From positions 620,001 to 684,000 of the forward strand of contig CAVQUX010000006.1 of the NCBI GenBank assembly GCA_963716925.1: 64,000 bases of DNA, read 5' to 3'. The notes under the pieces were generated by a model. That model worked only from the letters and a program-made list of their open reading frames with translations, was not told the origin of the DNA and made no database searches. The position numbers and the translations under genes were made by a program. This DNA is from DAISKN01 sp963716925 (lineage in GTDB: Bacteria > Acidobacteriota > Vicinamibacteria > Marinacidobacterales > SMYC01). This document shows positions 22,246 through 30,794 of the stretch, in pieces; within the stretch, counting starts at the first letter, position 1, and every line of letters starts with the position of its first letter.

Positions 22246-25140
22246 ATGAAGAAGCTTTCTGGCGGGGTAGCTCCCGCACTCCTGCTTTCGTCGCTCGTTC
22301 TCTTGGCCGCGGCCGCCGCTCTGCCGCAGGGCGCGAACCGCATCAGCGGTAAAGTGACCGACCCCCAGGGCGCGGTCCTGCCGGGCGCCACGGTGGTCGC
22401 GACCCACGTCGATACCGGAATCAAATCCGAGACCACGACCAACGCTTCCGGGATCTACGTCTTTCACTCTCTCGAGCCCGGCAGCTACTCCGTCGAGGTG
22501 AGCATGCCGGGCTTCACCAACTACCGGCGCGAAGGTCTGACCCTCGTTACCGGCCAGAGCCTCACGGTGGACGTGGGCCTCGACGTCGCCGGGGTGGAAG
22601 AGACGGTGACCGTCACCGGCGAGGCGCCGATGATCACCACCCAGGAGTCGAGCGTGCGGGGCGTCGTCGAGAACGTTCAGATCGAGAACGTTCCCATCAA
22701 CACGCGCGACGCGCAGAACCTGGCGCTCCTGGTTCCCGGGGCGCGGCGCGCGAACCAGTACGATCCCACCAAGGCGCGCGTGCCGATGGTGAGCTTCGGA
22801 ACGATGTCGAGCGGCCGCGGCCAGCTCTACACCATCGACGGCGGGGACAATACCGATGACGTCGTCGGCGGCCTGCTGCAGCAGGTGTCGATGGACAGCG
22901 TCCAGGAGTTCGAAGTGGTGACCGCCCGCTTGAGCGCGGAGTACTCGCGAGCCGGAGGGGGCGCCATCCGCATCATCACCAAATCCGGGACCAACGAGTA
23001 CCGGGGGTCGGTCTTCGAGTTCTTCCGCGACAAGGCGCTCAACGCCGAGACCGAGGCGGAAAAGCTCGTGGGAACGGGAAAGGGACCGTTCCGCCGCCAT
23101 CAGTTCGGGGGCAACATCGGCGGGCCGATTATCAAGGACCACGCGTTCTTCTTCTTCACCTACGAGCGGATTCAGGAAGACGTGAGCGACTCCCTGTTCC
23201 TTCCAGCCGACGTCGCGGGGCTGTACGACCCCGCCTTCATCGAGCAGCACGGTGGCCTCGGAACGATCGAGCAGCCGTTTCGCCGCAACTACCTGACAGC
23301 GAAGTACACCCAGCAGTTGAACCCGGACAACCGACTGGACGTGCGCTATGCGCTCGAGAACAACAGCCGCGAGGGCGATCTGATCGGAACCGGGCGCACC
23401 AACAACGCGACGCGCGACAATGCCGCCATCCAGACCAACGACTTCTGGAGCATCCTCGGCCGTTTTCAGACGATCGTGGGCGCGAACGGTCTGAACGAGT
23501 TCGTATTCCAGGGAACCGACTTCCTGAACGTCATTCAAGGCGTGACGCAGCCCTCCTACCATGAGGTGGGCACTCCCTCCGTCACCTTCCCCACGCTGAT
23601 CGCAGGAACCAACAGCTCCGCTCCCCAGAGCACGATCCAGAGAAAATACCAGTTCCGCGACAACTTCTCCTGGACGCTCGGCGAGCACAGCTTCAAGTTC
23701 GGCGGCGACGTCTTGCGTGCGAGCGAGGCGGGCGTCGATCTGGCGGTCTTCCTCGGGCACGGGGCGTTCACCTATGCCAACGACGGCGACCCTCTGGACC
23801 GGGCGATTCAGTTCACCCAGTTCGCGCCGTTCCAACCGGCGAACGTCCCCAATACCGCTTACGGATTCTACGGCCAGGACGACTGGCGGGTCTCGGACTC
23901 CCTGACCCTGAACCTCGGCCTCCGCTACGACGTGGAGATCGGCGCGCTCAGCAACGCCGAGTATGGCGATACGGGCGAGTTCCTGCTCACCGATCCGCGA
24001 AGCCCCTACTTCGGGCAGGGAAGCTGCGTGTCCGGGAACCGCGGACGCGGCTGCATGCCCGACGACACCAACAATATCGCTCCCCGCGTCGGCTTCACCT
24101 GGGACGTCGGTGCGCAGGGCAAGACGGTGGTGCGCGGAGGCTTCGGGATCTTCTACGACAAGGTCATCGGCCTGTCGACCCTCTTCACCCAGCTCGATGC
24201 CGGTGGCGTGGAGTTCGTGTTCCTCATCGACCCGCCGTTCGGGCCCGACAACCAGCCGTCGCTCGACGAGCTCCTCGCCGGCGGGGCGATTCCGCTCTCG
24301 TTCGACGAGACCCCGGTCCCCGGCTTCCAGAATCCGCGAAGCGATCAGTTCAGCATCGGCGCCAGCCATCAAATCACGCCTACTCTCGCCATCGACGCCG
24401 ACTTCATCTATTCGCGAGACGTGAACCGCAACAAGGAGTCGGACCTGAACGAGATGACCGTGGCGAACGACGAGACCTCACGGCTGTTCTATCCGGAGCG
24501 GCAGGGGGGGTTGCTCATCGAGGAGTCGGTGGGCAAGAACGACTACAAGGGGCTCCAGCTCTCGCTTCGGAAGCGGTTCTCGAACCGGATTCAGTTCGTC
24601 GCGAACTACACGATATCGGAAGCGCGGGGCTACGGCGGTCTGGGGGTCGCGGCGAGCGTCTTCCAGGCGGAGTGCCGCACCTGCATCGGCGACGATCGCG
24701 ACGAGGGCCCGCTCGAGAACGACGCCCGACACCTGTTCGTGGGAAGCGGGGTGTTCGCTCTGCCCGCGGACTTCCAGCTCTCGGCGCTCTTGACGCTCGA
24801 GAGCGGCCGCGCGATCAACGCCACCTCCAGCCAGGATCTGAATGGAAACGGGAGGATCGCCGACTTCACCGCCGGGCCTGGAGGCGAAGCCCCGGGGCGG
24901 GGTAACTTCCGAGGCGACAACACCGCGGTCCTCGACTTCCGGCTGGTCAAGTTCTTCCGCTTCGAGAACGGTCGGGACCTGCAGCTCATGTTCGAGGCGT
25001 TCAACAGCTTCAACCGTCTCAACCAGGGACGAGAGCTCGAGGACACCTTCGAGTCTCCCAACTTCGGCGAGTGGACCGGCACGACCGAGGCCGGGCTGAA
25101 CCAGTTCCAGGCGCAGCTCGGCGTGCGATTCACGTTCTAG
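22246..25140 (+). CDS. TonB-dependent receptor with carboxypeptidase-regulatory N-domain (Oar-like)
   Basis: A 964-residue outer-membrane protein. Signal peptide residues 1-28; carboxypeptidase-regulatory-like beta domain about 30-110 (NRISGKVTDPQGAVLPGATVV, SGIYVFHSLEPGSYSVEVSMPGF); plug domain with VTVTGEAPMITTQESSVRGVV and TIDGGDNTDDV; then the barrel, including GNIGGPIIKDHAFFFFTYE and FGFYGQDDWRVSDSLTLNLGLRYD-like strands split over several repeats; the last residues are VRFTF, with the terminal Phe needed for barrel assembly. This architecture is strongly expanded in Acidobacteriota and is thought to import oligomers such as glycans or peptides. Two peptidase/amidohydrolase genes follow directly. 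The ribosome-binding site GGAGGAG precedes the start. Confidence 0.94.
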   Translation: MKKLSGGVAPALLLSSLVLLAAAAALPQGANRISGKVTDPQGAVLPGATVVATHVDTGIKSETTTNASGIYVFHSLEPGSYSVEVSMPGFTNYRREGLTLVTGQSLTVDVGLDVAGVEETVTVTGEAPMITTQESSVRGVVENVQIENVPINTRDAQNLALLVPGARRANQYDPTKARVPMVSFGTMSSGRGQLYTIDGGDNTDDVVGGLLQQVSMDSVQEFEVVTARLSAEYSRAGGGAIRIITKSGTNEYRGSVFEFFRDKALNAETEAEKLVGTGKGPFRRHQFGGNIGGPIIKDHAFFFFTYERIQEDVSDSLFLPADVAGLYDPAFIEQHGGLGTIEQPFRRNYLTAKYTQQLNPDNRLDVRYALENNSREGDLIGTGRTNNATRDNAAIQTNDFWSILGRFQTIVGANGLNEFVFQGTDFLNVIQGVTQPSYHEVGTPSVTFPTLIAGTNSSAPQSTIQRKYQFRDNFSWTLGEHSFKFGGDVLRASEAGVDLAVFLGHGAFTYANDGDPLDRAIQFTQFAPFQPANVPNTAYGFYGQDDWRVSDSLTLNLGLRYDVEIGALSNAEYGDTGEFLLTDPRSPYFGQGSCVSGNRGRGCMPDDTNNIAPRVGFTWDVGAQGKTVVRGGFGIFYDKVIGLSTLFTQLDAGGVEFVFLIDPPFGPDNQPSLDELLAGGAIPLSFDETPVPGFQNPRSDQFSIGASHQITPTLAIDADFIYSRDVNRNKESDLNEMTVANDETSRLFYPERQGGLLIEESVGKNDYKGLQLSLRKRFSNRIQFVANYTISEARGYGGLGVAASVFQAECRTCIGDDRDEGPLENDARHLFVGSGVFALPADFQLSALLTLESGRAINATSSQDLNGNGRIADFTAGPGGEAPGRGNFRGDNTAVLDFRLVKFFRFENGRDLQLMFEAFNSFNRLNQGRELEDTFESPNFGEWTGTTEAGLNQFQAQLGVRFTF

Positions 25141-25147
25141 CGGGCTC

Positions 25148-27112
25148 ATGCTGGGCGCCGTCGTCGTTTTCTCGAGCTTCCTTTCCCCCGGGGTGGACCG
25201 AGAGACGATGGATGCCCTCAATCGCGCTCTAATCCGGGAGGATCCGCGGCCGCGAATCGAGGCCCTCGCCCGACTCCATAGCTTGAGGGCGACTTCGGCC
25301 TTCGACGAGGCGGCGGACCTCATCGCCGCCTGGGCGCGCGACGCCGGACTCTCGGTCGCGATCGAGGATTTTCCGTCCGACGGAAAGATCCGCTACGGCC
25401 CTTTCCTCTCGGAGCCCGGATGGAGGGTACGGGAGGCGACGCTCCGACTCGTCGAGCCCGAAGCGCGAAAGCTCGCCGACGGGCTCTCGACTCCCCTCGC
25501 TCTCGCGTGGTTCAGCGGGTCGGCGGACGTGACGGCGGATCTGATCGATGTCGAGGAGGGCTCAGACGGCTCTCACTACGCCGGAAAGGACGTTCGGGGC
25601 AAGATCGTTCTCGGGAGCGGCCCGCACCGGGCCGTTCATGAGCAAGCGGTCTACCAGCGGGGTGCGGCCGGCGTCGTGAGTGCCTGGCACCTCTTCGGAG
25701 AACGCTACACCGACGTGCTCTCGAGCGATGGCGCGGGTATTCGTCCCTGGGTGGGTAGCGAAGGGCGGCCGCCGGGATTCGTTTTCTCGGTCTCTCCCCA
25801 GACGGCCTCCGAGCTGCGGCGACATCTCCGGAGCGGCGCCCGCGTGCGGCTTTCCGCGAAGGTCGAGACGGAAACCTACCCGTCCCACTATCGTGTGGTC
25901 AGCGCCGTTCTCCCCGGAGTCTCTCGACCGCAGGACGAAATCCTCCTGGTGAATCACCTGGACTCCACATCTCCCGGTGCGGTCCATAACGCCGCGGCCG
26001 CCCTCAGTCTCGTAGAAGCCGGAGCCGCCCTGAAGACCCTCGGAGCTCCGCGTCGAACGATTCGTTTGCTCTGGGTGCCCGAGCACGTCGGCACGATGGC
26101 CTATCTTCTCGCCCATCCGGAACTGAAGGAGAACGTGGTCGCGGCGGTGAACGTCGACATGCCCACCGCGCGCCACAGCGCGACAGGCGCCGTCACCTAC
26201 CTGTACCGCGCTCCCGATTCCTCACCGGCCTTCGCCGACGACGTCTTCGGAGAGCTCCTCGAGTGGATTCGGGTGGGGAACACACCCGAGCTCGGAACGG
26301 ATAGCTTCCCGTACCCCGTCGTTTCGGAGGCCGGCACCCGAGAGGCGTTCCATGCCGCGGTCGCGGACTTCGAGGGATTGAGCGATCACGTGGAATTCCT
26401 CTCTGCGGGGATTCCGATGGGATTTCTCGGGGCCTGGCCCTTCGAATTTCTCGGCACCACTCGAGACACTCTCGAAGTCTTCGATGCCACTCAGATGAAA
26501 CGCGTGAGCCTAGTTCTCGCCGCCGGAGCCTACCGGGTCGCGAACGCTTCGCCGGAAGACGCAGCCGCGATCGCGGACCTGTTCCTGCGGCGAGCCGAGA
26601 AGCGGCTCCTCGCCGAGACCGGAAGGGATGGAGACTCTCCGGAACGACTCGCCTTCAAGGTGGACAGAGAGCTGCGGGCCCTCGACGCGCTATCCCGTCT
26701 CGGGCCTGCCGAGCTTCCCCGGTTTCGCGACCGCCTGCTCGAGGCCGGCAAACGGGCCCGGGAAACGCTGCTTCATCGAATCCCGCAGCCGCAGTCGGTG
26801 GCGCCACCCCTCGCGGAGGAGTCCTCGGTGTACGTCAAGACCGGGGTTCTGCAGGGTCCGTTGACAGAGGAATTCGTGCGGAGCCGACTCGGACGTTCCC
26901 TCACCGAGGCCGAGAGCGCGCTATTCCGCGCTCACGCCTACGCGGCGTTCGAAGCCTGGAACTTCATTGATGGCGCTCGTCCCTTTTCCTGGATCCGGGG
27001 GGCGGTCGCCGCCGAGTGGGGAGAGATCGGGGAGGCCGACACTCTCGCGTTTTTCGATCTGCTGGAGAAAGCCGGCCTCGTCCGGAGGAGTGAAACGAAT
27101 GCGGCTCGGTGA
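25148..27112 (+). CDS. M28-like peptidase with altered metal site
   Basis: A 654-residue protein with a weak N-terminal hydrophobic stretch. Residues 90-230 resemble a protease-associated (PA) insert (YAGKDVRGKIVLGSGPHRAVHEQAVYQRGAAGVVS). The M28 core follows: ILLVNHLDSTSPGAVHNAAAA, LLWVPEHVG (catalytic-type Glu), VNVDMP (ligand Asp), SDHVEFLSAGIPMG (ligand His). The canonical bridging Asp of G-A-x-D-N is His here (GAVHNAAA), so either metal binding is changed or the enzyme is inactive. The C-terminal 180 residues are helical and unlike simple aminopeptidases. It lies seven bases after the TonB receptor and overlaps the next amidohydrolase, so it probably processes imported or surface-bound peptides. 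Confidence 0.75.
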   Translation: MLGAVVVFSSFLSPGVDRETMDALNRALIREDPRPRIEALARLHSLRATSAFDEAADLIAAWARDAGLSVAIEDFPSDGKIRYGPFLSEPGWRVREATLRLVEPEARKLADGLSTPLALAWFSGSADVTADLIDVEEGSDGSHYAGKDVRGKIVLGSGPHRAVHEQAVYQRGAAGVVSAWHLFGERYTDVLSSDGAGIRPWVGSEGRPPGFVFSVSPQTASELRRHLRSGARVRLSAKVETETYPSHYRVVSAVLPGVSRPQDEILLVNHLDSTSPGAVHNAAAALSLVEAGAALKTLGAPRRTIRLLWVPEHVGTMAYLLAHPELKENVVAAVNVDMPTARHSATGAVTYLYRAPDSSPAFADDVFGELLEWIRVGNTPELGTDSFPYPVVSEAGTREAFHAAVADFEGLSDHVEFLSAGIPMGFLGAWPFEFLGTTRDTLEVFDATQMKRVSLVLAAGAYRVANASPEDAAAIADLFLRRAEKRLLAETGRDGDSPERLAFKVDRELRALDALSRLGPAELPRFRDRLLEAGKRARETLLHRIPQPQSVAPPLAEESSVYVKTGVLQGPLTEEFVRSRLGRSLTEAESALFRAHAYAAFEAWNFIDGARPFSWIRGAVAAEWGEIGEADTLAFFDLLEKAGLVRRSETNAAR

Positions 27113-28439
27113 GAGCTCGATTCTGATTCTGATTTCCGGACTCCTTACGCGAACTGCGCTCGCGCAGCCGTCGCCGGCTCTGGTGCTGACCCATGCGGTC
27201 GTCATCGACGGGAGCGGCGGAGCGCCGATCGAGGACGGGGTGGTCGTGATCCGGGGAGAGCGTATCGAGGCCGTAGGCACGCGGAGCGGCGTAACCGTTC
27301 CTCCCGGATCCAGGATCCTCGACCTGTCGGGCATGAGCGTCCTGCCCGGTCTCGCCGACATGCACGTTCACCTGCTCGGCGGCTGGGACGGAGAGGGCGT
27401 CGACATGCTGGGATACCGGCGCTATCTGAGCTCCCTCCTCTACAGCGGAATCACGACCGTGCTCGACACCGGAAACGTTCAGCCCTACGTGCTCCAGCTT
27501 CGCCAGGAGATCGCGGCGGGACGCCTCCTCGGGCCGAGAGTGTACTGCGCCGGTCCGGTGATCGACGGGGCGGATCCCGTGTGGCCCCCTATCTCCACCT
27601 CGATCTCCTCGCTCGATCAGATCCCGAGAGTAGTGGCTCAGCTGAAGTCGAGCGGCGTCGACATCCTCAAAGCCTACGTCGGGCTCTCCGATCCCATGGT
27701 GGCCCTTCTCGCGACCGAAGGGCGCAAGGTGTCGCTTCCAGTGTTCGTCGATCAATGGACACGCAACGGTTCGATCGATCTCATGAATGCGGGCATCGCG
27801 GCCTTCGCACACACACCCACCGGCGATATGTCGGAGGAGGCGATCGCGATCCTGAAGCGCAGGGACATCCGCATCATCACCACGCTCGCGGTGTACGAGT
27901 CGTTCTCTCGCCGGCGGCTCCAGAATCTCGCCTTTCTGGAGACGCCTCTGATCCGAGATACCGCGCCGCCGTGGTTTCTCGATGAGCTCCGGGCCATGGC
28001 CTCGCGCCCCCCGGGCGAGATGGAGGCCGCGCTCGGCCGTATCCGGGAAGGGCAAGTCAACGCGAAGCGGCTCTTCGACGCCGGCATTCTCCTCGCCGCC
28101 GGAACCGACGCGCCCTATCCGGGGGTCTTCCAGGGCGAGGGTCTGCACCGTGAGCTCGAGCTCCTGGTGGAAGCCGGGTTGACGCCGCTCGAGGCGTTGA
28201 CGGTCGGCACGCGAAACGCCGCACGGCTCGTGCATGCGGAGCAGGAGTGGGGAACGCTGACCGCGGGAAGGCTCGCGAACGTCGTGGTGGTCCGCGGGCG
28301 GCCCGACCGGAACATCTCGGAGACCAGGAACATCGAAATGGTCATCCGGGAAGGTCAAGTCCTGGACCGGCAAAAGCTGAAGTTCGACAAAACCCTTGAC
28401 CCCGGATTTCGCGTCTCGACAAAGGTCTCTGTTCAGTGA
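27099..28439 (+). CDS. Exported amidohydrolase family protein
   Basis: A 446-residue protein from ATG 27099, overlapping the peptidase gene end by 14 bases, with GGAGGAG upstream. A signal peptide (SSILILISGLLTRTALAQ) precedes an imidazolonepropionase-like amidohydrolase: composite barrel VIDGSGGAPIEDGVVVIRGE, metal-site ADMHVHLLGG (H-x-H), carboxylated-Lys candidate DILKAYVG, second-sphere FAHTPTGDM (His) and LAAGTDAPYPG (Asp), then GTLTAGRLANVVVVRG. At the position where relatives have His-Ala in strand 5 this protein reads VFVDQW, so one metal ligand seems replaced by Asp. Likely an exported dipeptidase or cyclic-amide hydrolase. Confidence 0.85.
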   Translation: MRLGESSILILISGLLTRTALAQPSPALVLTHAVVIDGSGGAPIEDGVVVIRGERIEAVGTRSGVTVPPGSRILDLSGMSVLPGLADMHVHLLGGWDGEGVDMLGYRRYLSSLLYSGITTVLDTGNVQPYVLQLRQEIAAGRLLGPRVYCAGPVIDGADPVWPPISTSISSLDQIPRVVAQLKSSGVDILKAYVGLSDPMVALLATEGRKVSLPVFVDQWTRNGSIDLMNAGIAAFAHTPTGDMSEEAIAILKRRDIRIITTLAVYESFSRRRLQNLAFLETPLIRDTAPPWFLDELRAMASRPPGEMEAALGRIREGQVNAKRLFDAGILLAAGTDAPYPGVFQGEGLHRELELLVEAGLTPLEALTVGTRNAARLVHAEQEWGTLTAGRLANVVVVRGRPDRNISETRNIEMVIREGQVLDRQKLKFDKTLDPGFRVSTKVSVQ

Positions 28440-28458
28440 GACGCAGGTCTCGGAACTC

Positions 28459-28776
28459 TCAGCGGGAGCCGAGCACGATGATCGCCATCCCCAGAATGCA
28501 GACGCACGCTCCCACGAGGTCCCATCGATTCGGCGCGCGGCCCTCGACGACCCAGAGCCACAGGATCGCGCTCGCGACGTACACTCCGCCGTAGGCGGCA
28601 TAGGTTCTCCCGGCGGCGGTCGGATGCAGGGTCAAGAGCCACGCGAACATGGATAGAGAGAACGCCGCCGGGAGGAGGAGCCAGGGAGGGGCTCCCTTTC
28701 GAAGCCAGAGGTACGGCAGGAAACAGCCGACGATCTCCGCGAGAGCCGTAAGAAAGAAGAGCGCCCCGGTCTTCAC
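28459..28776 (-). CDS. YnfA family small membrane protein
   Basis: A 105-residue protein with four membrane helices starting at GTG 28776 (VKTGALFFLTALAEIVGCF), the length and opening of the YnfA/UPF0060 family. GRTYAAYGGVYVASAILWLWVVEG is the family signature in helices 3-4, and it ends with DLVGACVCILGMAIIV. YnfA proteins resemble small multidrug resistance transporters in topology. The frame remains open far upstream, but everything before 28776 is antisense to other genes. It is divergent from the small Cys-containing protein gene. Confidence 0.9.
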   Translation of the reverse strand: MKTGALFFLTALAEIVGCFLPYLWLRKGAPPWLLLPAAFSLSMFAWLLTLHPTAAGRTYAAYGGVYVASAILWLWVVEGRAPNRWDLVGACVCILGMAIIVLGSR

Positions 28777-28804
28777 GAGGTTCAAAGCAGCCGCATGATA
28801 CTGC

Positions 28805-28812
28805 TTTATAAT
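28805..28812. promoter_or_regulatory. Consensus -10 TATAAT, reading TATAAA on the other strand
   Basis: TATAAT at 28807-28812 is six bases before the GTG at 28819, so the transcript would begin at or beside the start codon. The complementary strand carries TATAAA (28810 to 28805) directed towards the YnfA gene. The best -35-like match, TTCAAA at 28781-28786, is 20 bases away, a spacing seen in MerR-type promoters, but no regulator is visible. Confidence 0.45.
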
Positions 28813-28818
28813 GAGCGG

Positions 28819-29142
28819 GTGAGCGCAGAGCCCATCGCCTGCAGCCTCGACTCCGACGGCTTCCGCCGCCGCATGGAGGAGTTCCGCGGCCTCTTCGAGC
28901 GCGCCTATGTTGCGGGCGAACGATTCCCCGGCGGCGGCCGCTTCCGTTTTCGCGCTCTGCCGGGCCTCGAAGCGGATTTGAGGTCGCTCGCCGAGCGAGA
29001 GCAGGCGTGCTGCCGGTTCTTTCGATTCGAGATCTTCGCCAGAGGAGACGAGCTGTGGTGGGAGACGAGGGTGGACGCGGAAGCGGAGCCGATCCTCGAT
29101 GTCTTCCTCGAGCTTCCGGATCTCCTCGCCCGGCGAACCTAG
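28819..29142 (+). CDS. Small conserved protein with CC motif, MerR-associated type
   Basis: A 107-residue cytoplasmic protein. GTG 28819 is chosen because TATAAT lies six bases upstream and the protein then starts VSAEPIACSLDSDGF; an in-frame ATG at 28795 would put the -10 element inside the gene. The pattern ACSLDSDGFRRRMEEF ... LAEREQACCRFFRFEI ... RGDELWWE matches a family of short hypothetical proteins often found near MerR-type metal regulators (recalled, not checked). The paired Cys after Glu-Gln-Ala could bind metal. It is divergent from YnfA and overlaps the convergent zinc-ribbon gene by 4 bases. Confidence 0.65.
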   Translation: MSAEPIACSLDSDGFRRRMEEFRGLFERAYVAGERFPGGGRFRFRALPGLEADLRSLAEREQACCRFFRFEIFARGDELWWETRVDAEAEPILDVFLELPDLLARRT

Positions 29143-30104
29143 CGGCGCTCCCCGGTATCGAGCATCACCCCCATCGCCAGGGCTACCCGGCGATCGAGCG
29201 CGCGCGTCGAGTCGTTCGACAGGTCGAGGACGTAGCGATCCAGGATGGTGAACTTCCGGTTGAACTCGCCGACCACCTGGCCGCCGGGAAGGCAGAAGAT
29301 GAAGCACAGGGGGACGAGCCGGGTGAGGAAACGCCTCACCAGGGCCATGACCACGGAGTCTTCTTTGGCTTCCCACAACGGCCGGCCGTCGGGCGACCAG
29401 ACGCTCCATTTCTTGCGAAAGATGTCGGTCAGGAGGTTCTTCTTGAGCCGCGCCAGAGTCATGCCTCCCGGCTCGTTCACCGTGAAGGTGTGCGTGAGAA
29501 ACGCGAGCTTCTGGTCCTGCAGCACTTCGAGCAGGAGCTCCTGCTTCGAGTCGTCGCGATAGAAGTGGACGTGCCGCTTCTTCGACAGGAGCCCGATGAC
29601 TACCACGAGGGCCGCGACGGCGGCGACGATGCCGACGACGATCGGGAACTCCGACTCGAGGCTCTCGCTCAGCCAGAAGAACGGCACCGCCGCGATGACG
29701 GCGGCGAGAAGACCGCCGAAGAGGGCGGCCAGGTTCCTCAAGTAGTGGCCGGGGCGCTCGACGAAGAGGATCGGCCGCCCCTCCTCGTCCCAGATCTCGT
29801 ACTTCTCGTGGATGGTGAAGACCCGCTGCCGCATCAGGAATCGATCGCGGTCGAAAATCGAATCCTGCGAGTCGACGGGCGCCGCGCGAGGAGCATAGCC
29901 TCGCGTCGCGGACGGCGGCTGGTAAGGAGAGTCCTCCTCTACCGGCTCGACCGCGGCCGCGCGCGCAGGCGCCGGCGCGGGCGCCGGTCTGCGAGCGGCG
30001 ACCGAGGGCGTCGAGGGCGCAGCCATGGGCGCGCCGCATTTCTTGCAGCCCGCCTGGGCGAGCTGCATGAGACCACACTTGGGACAGCGAGTGGTTCTGG
30101 CCAT
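29139..30104 (-). CDS. Zinc-ribbon protein with scramblase/LURP-one-like domain and two membrane helices
   Basis: A 321-residue protein from ATG 30104. The start RTTRCPKCGLMQLAQAGCKKCG is a four-Cys zinc ribbon (residues 6-25), then an Ala/Pro-rich linker (30-75). Residues 95-310 read MRQRVFTIHEKYEIWDEEGRP ... ILFVERPG, then two hydrophobic segments (about 130-155 and 165-190), then strands ending GEFNRKFTILDRYVLDLSND. The alternating strand pattern with ExxGRxL repeats resembles phospholipid-scramblase/LURP-one (tubby-like) proteins, interrupted by a helical hairpin. Function unknown; a membrane-surface sensor is possible. Confidence 0.6.
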   Translation of the reverse strand: MARTTRCPKCGLMQLAQAGCKKCGAPMAAPSTPSVAARRPAPAPAPARAAAVEPVEEDSPYQPPSATRGYAPRAAPVDSQDSIFDRDRFLMRQRVFTIHEKYEIWDEEGRPILFVERPGHYLRNLAALFGGLLAAVIAAVPFFWLSESLESEFPIVVGIVAAVAALVVVIGLLSKKRHVHFYRDDSKQELLLEVLQDQKLAFLTHTFTVNEPGGMTLARLKKNLLTDIFRKKWSVWSPDGRPLWEAKEDSVVMALVRRFLTRLVPLCFIFCLPGGQVVGEFNRKFTILDRYVLDLSNDSTRALDRRVALAMGVMLDTGERR

Positions 30105-30170
30105 GGATTGTCCTGGGTTTCCACCAGGATCGCGCCCAAAGGAGGAAAATGCAACCAACCGGGATTCGGG

Positions 30171-30731
30171 TCAGTCGAAGACTTCGGAGACCCGACAGCG
30201 GAACCCGGAGACCACTTCGCCGAGATCGAGCTCGTCCTTATCGGTGAGACGAATCGGCTCCGTGCTCCGCCGACGAACGGTAATCGAGCGCAACGCTGGA
30301 TCCACGGTGAGCACCACGCGAACGCCAGCCTCGAGCCAGCATGCTATCTTTTCCTCCACCTCCGCGGCCGCGTCCGACGGCGAGAGCGTCTCCACGACCA
30401 GGTCGGGTGCCATTCTCAGGTATCGAGTTGTGTCGGTGTCCTTCGGGATCCGGCCTTCCGCCACGAACGCGACATCCGGCGCACGAACCGTGAGCTTCCC
30501 GCCGGCGGTCCTCTCCAGAACGAAGCCGGTCTCGGCCGCCAGCACGTGACCCAACTTGCTCCGTCGCACGTGCGCACCAAGGAGGACGTGGAGGTTCCCA
30601 GTACAGCGACCGTGCTCGAAACCCGTCGGTGACATCTGCCTCAACTCGCCCTGCACGAGCTCGTACCGATTTCCGTCGGAGGAAAGCCGAAGGAGATCGT
30701 CTTCGGTGATTACCCTGGAGCTGGTGCTCAT
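30171..30731 (-). CDS. Uma2 family (DUF820) putative endonuclease
   Basis: A 186-residue protein with the Uma2 pattern: ITEDDLLRLSSDGNRYELVQGELRQMSPTG, FVLERTAGGKLTVRAPDVAFV (P-D-V/I-x-F-V with the conserved Asp), and LVVETLSPSDAAAEVEEKIACWLEAGVRVVLTVDP (the E-x-L-S-P-S-D and K motif of the PD-(D/E)xK nuclease fold). The family is common in cyanobacteria and Acidobacteria-like genomes, and its cellular role is unresolved. It stands alone between the zinc-ribbon gene and isocitrate dehydrogenase. Confidence 0.9.
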   Translation of the reverse strand: MSTSSRVITEDDLLRLSSDGNRYELVQGELRQMSPTGFEHGRCTGNLHVLLGAHVRRSKLGHVLAAETGFVLERTAGGKLTVRAPDVAFVAEGRIPKDTDTTRYLRMAPDLVVETLSPSDAAAEVEEKIACWLEAGVRVVLTVDPALRSITVRRRSTEPIRLTDKDELDLGEVVSGFRCRVSEVFD

Positions 30732-30794
30732 TGGAAGACCTTCGAGCCAACGTACTGCGCTTCGAGAGAATCTGTCAACACTTCGCCGCCCCGT

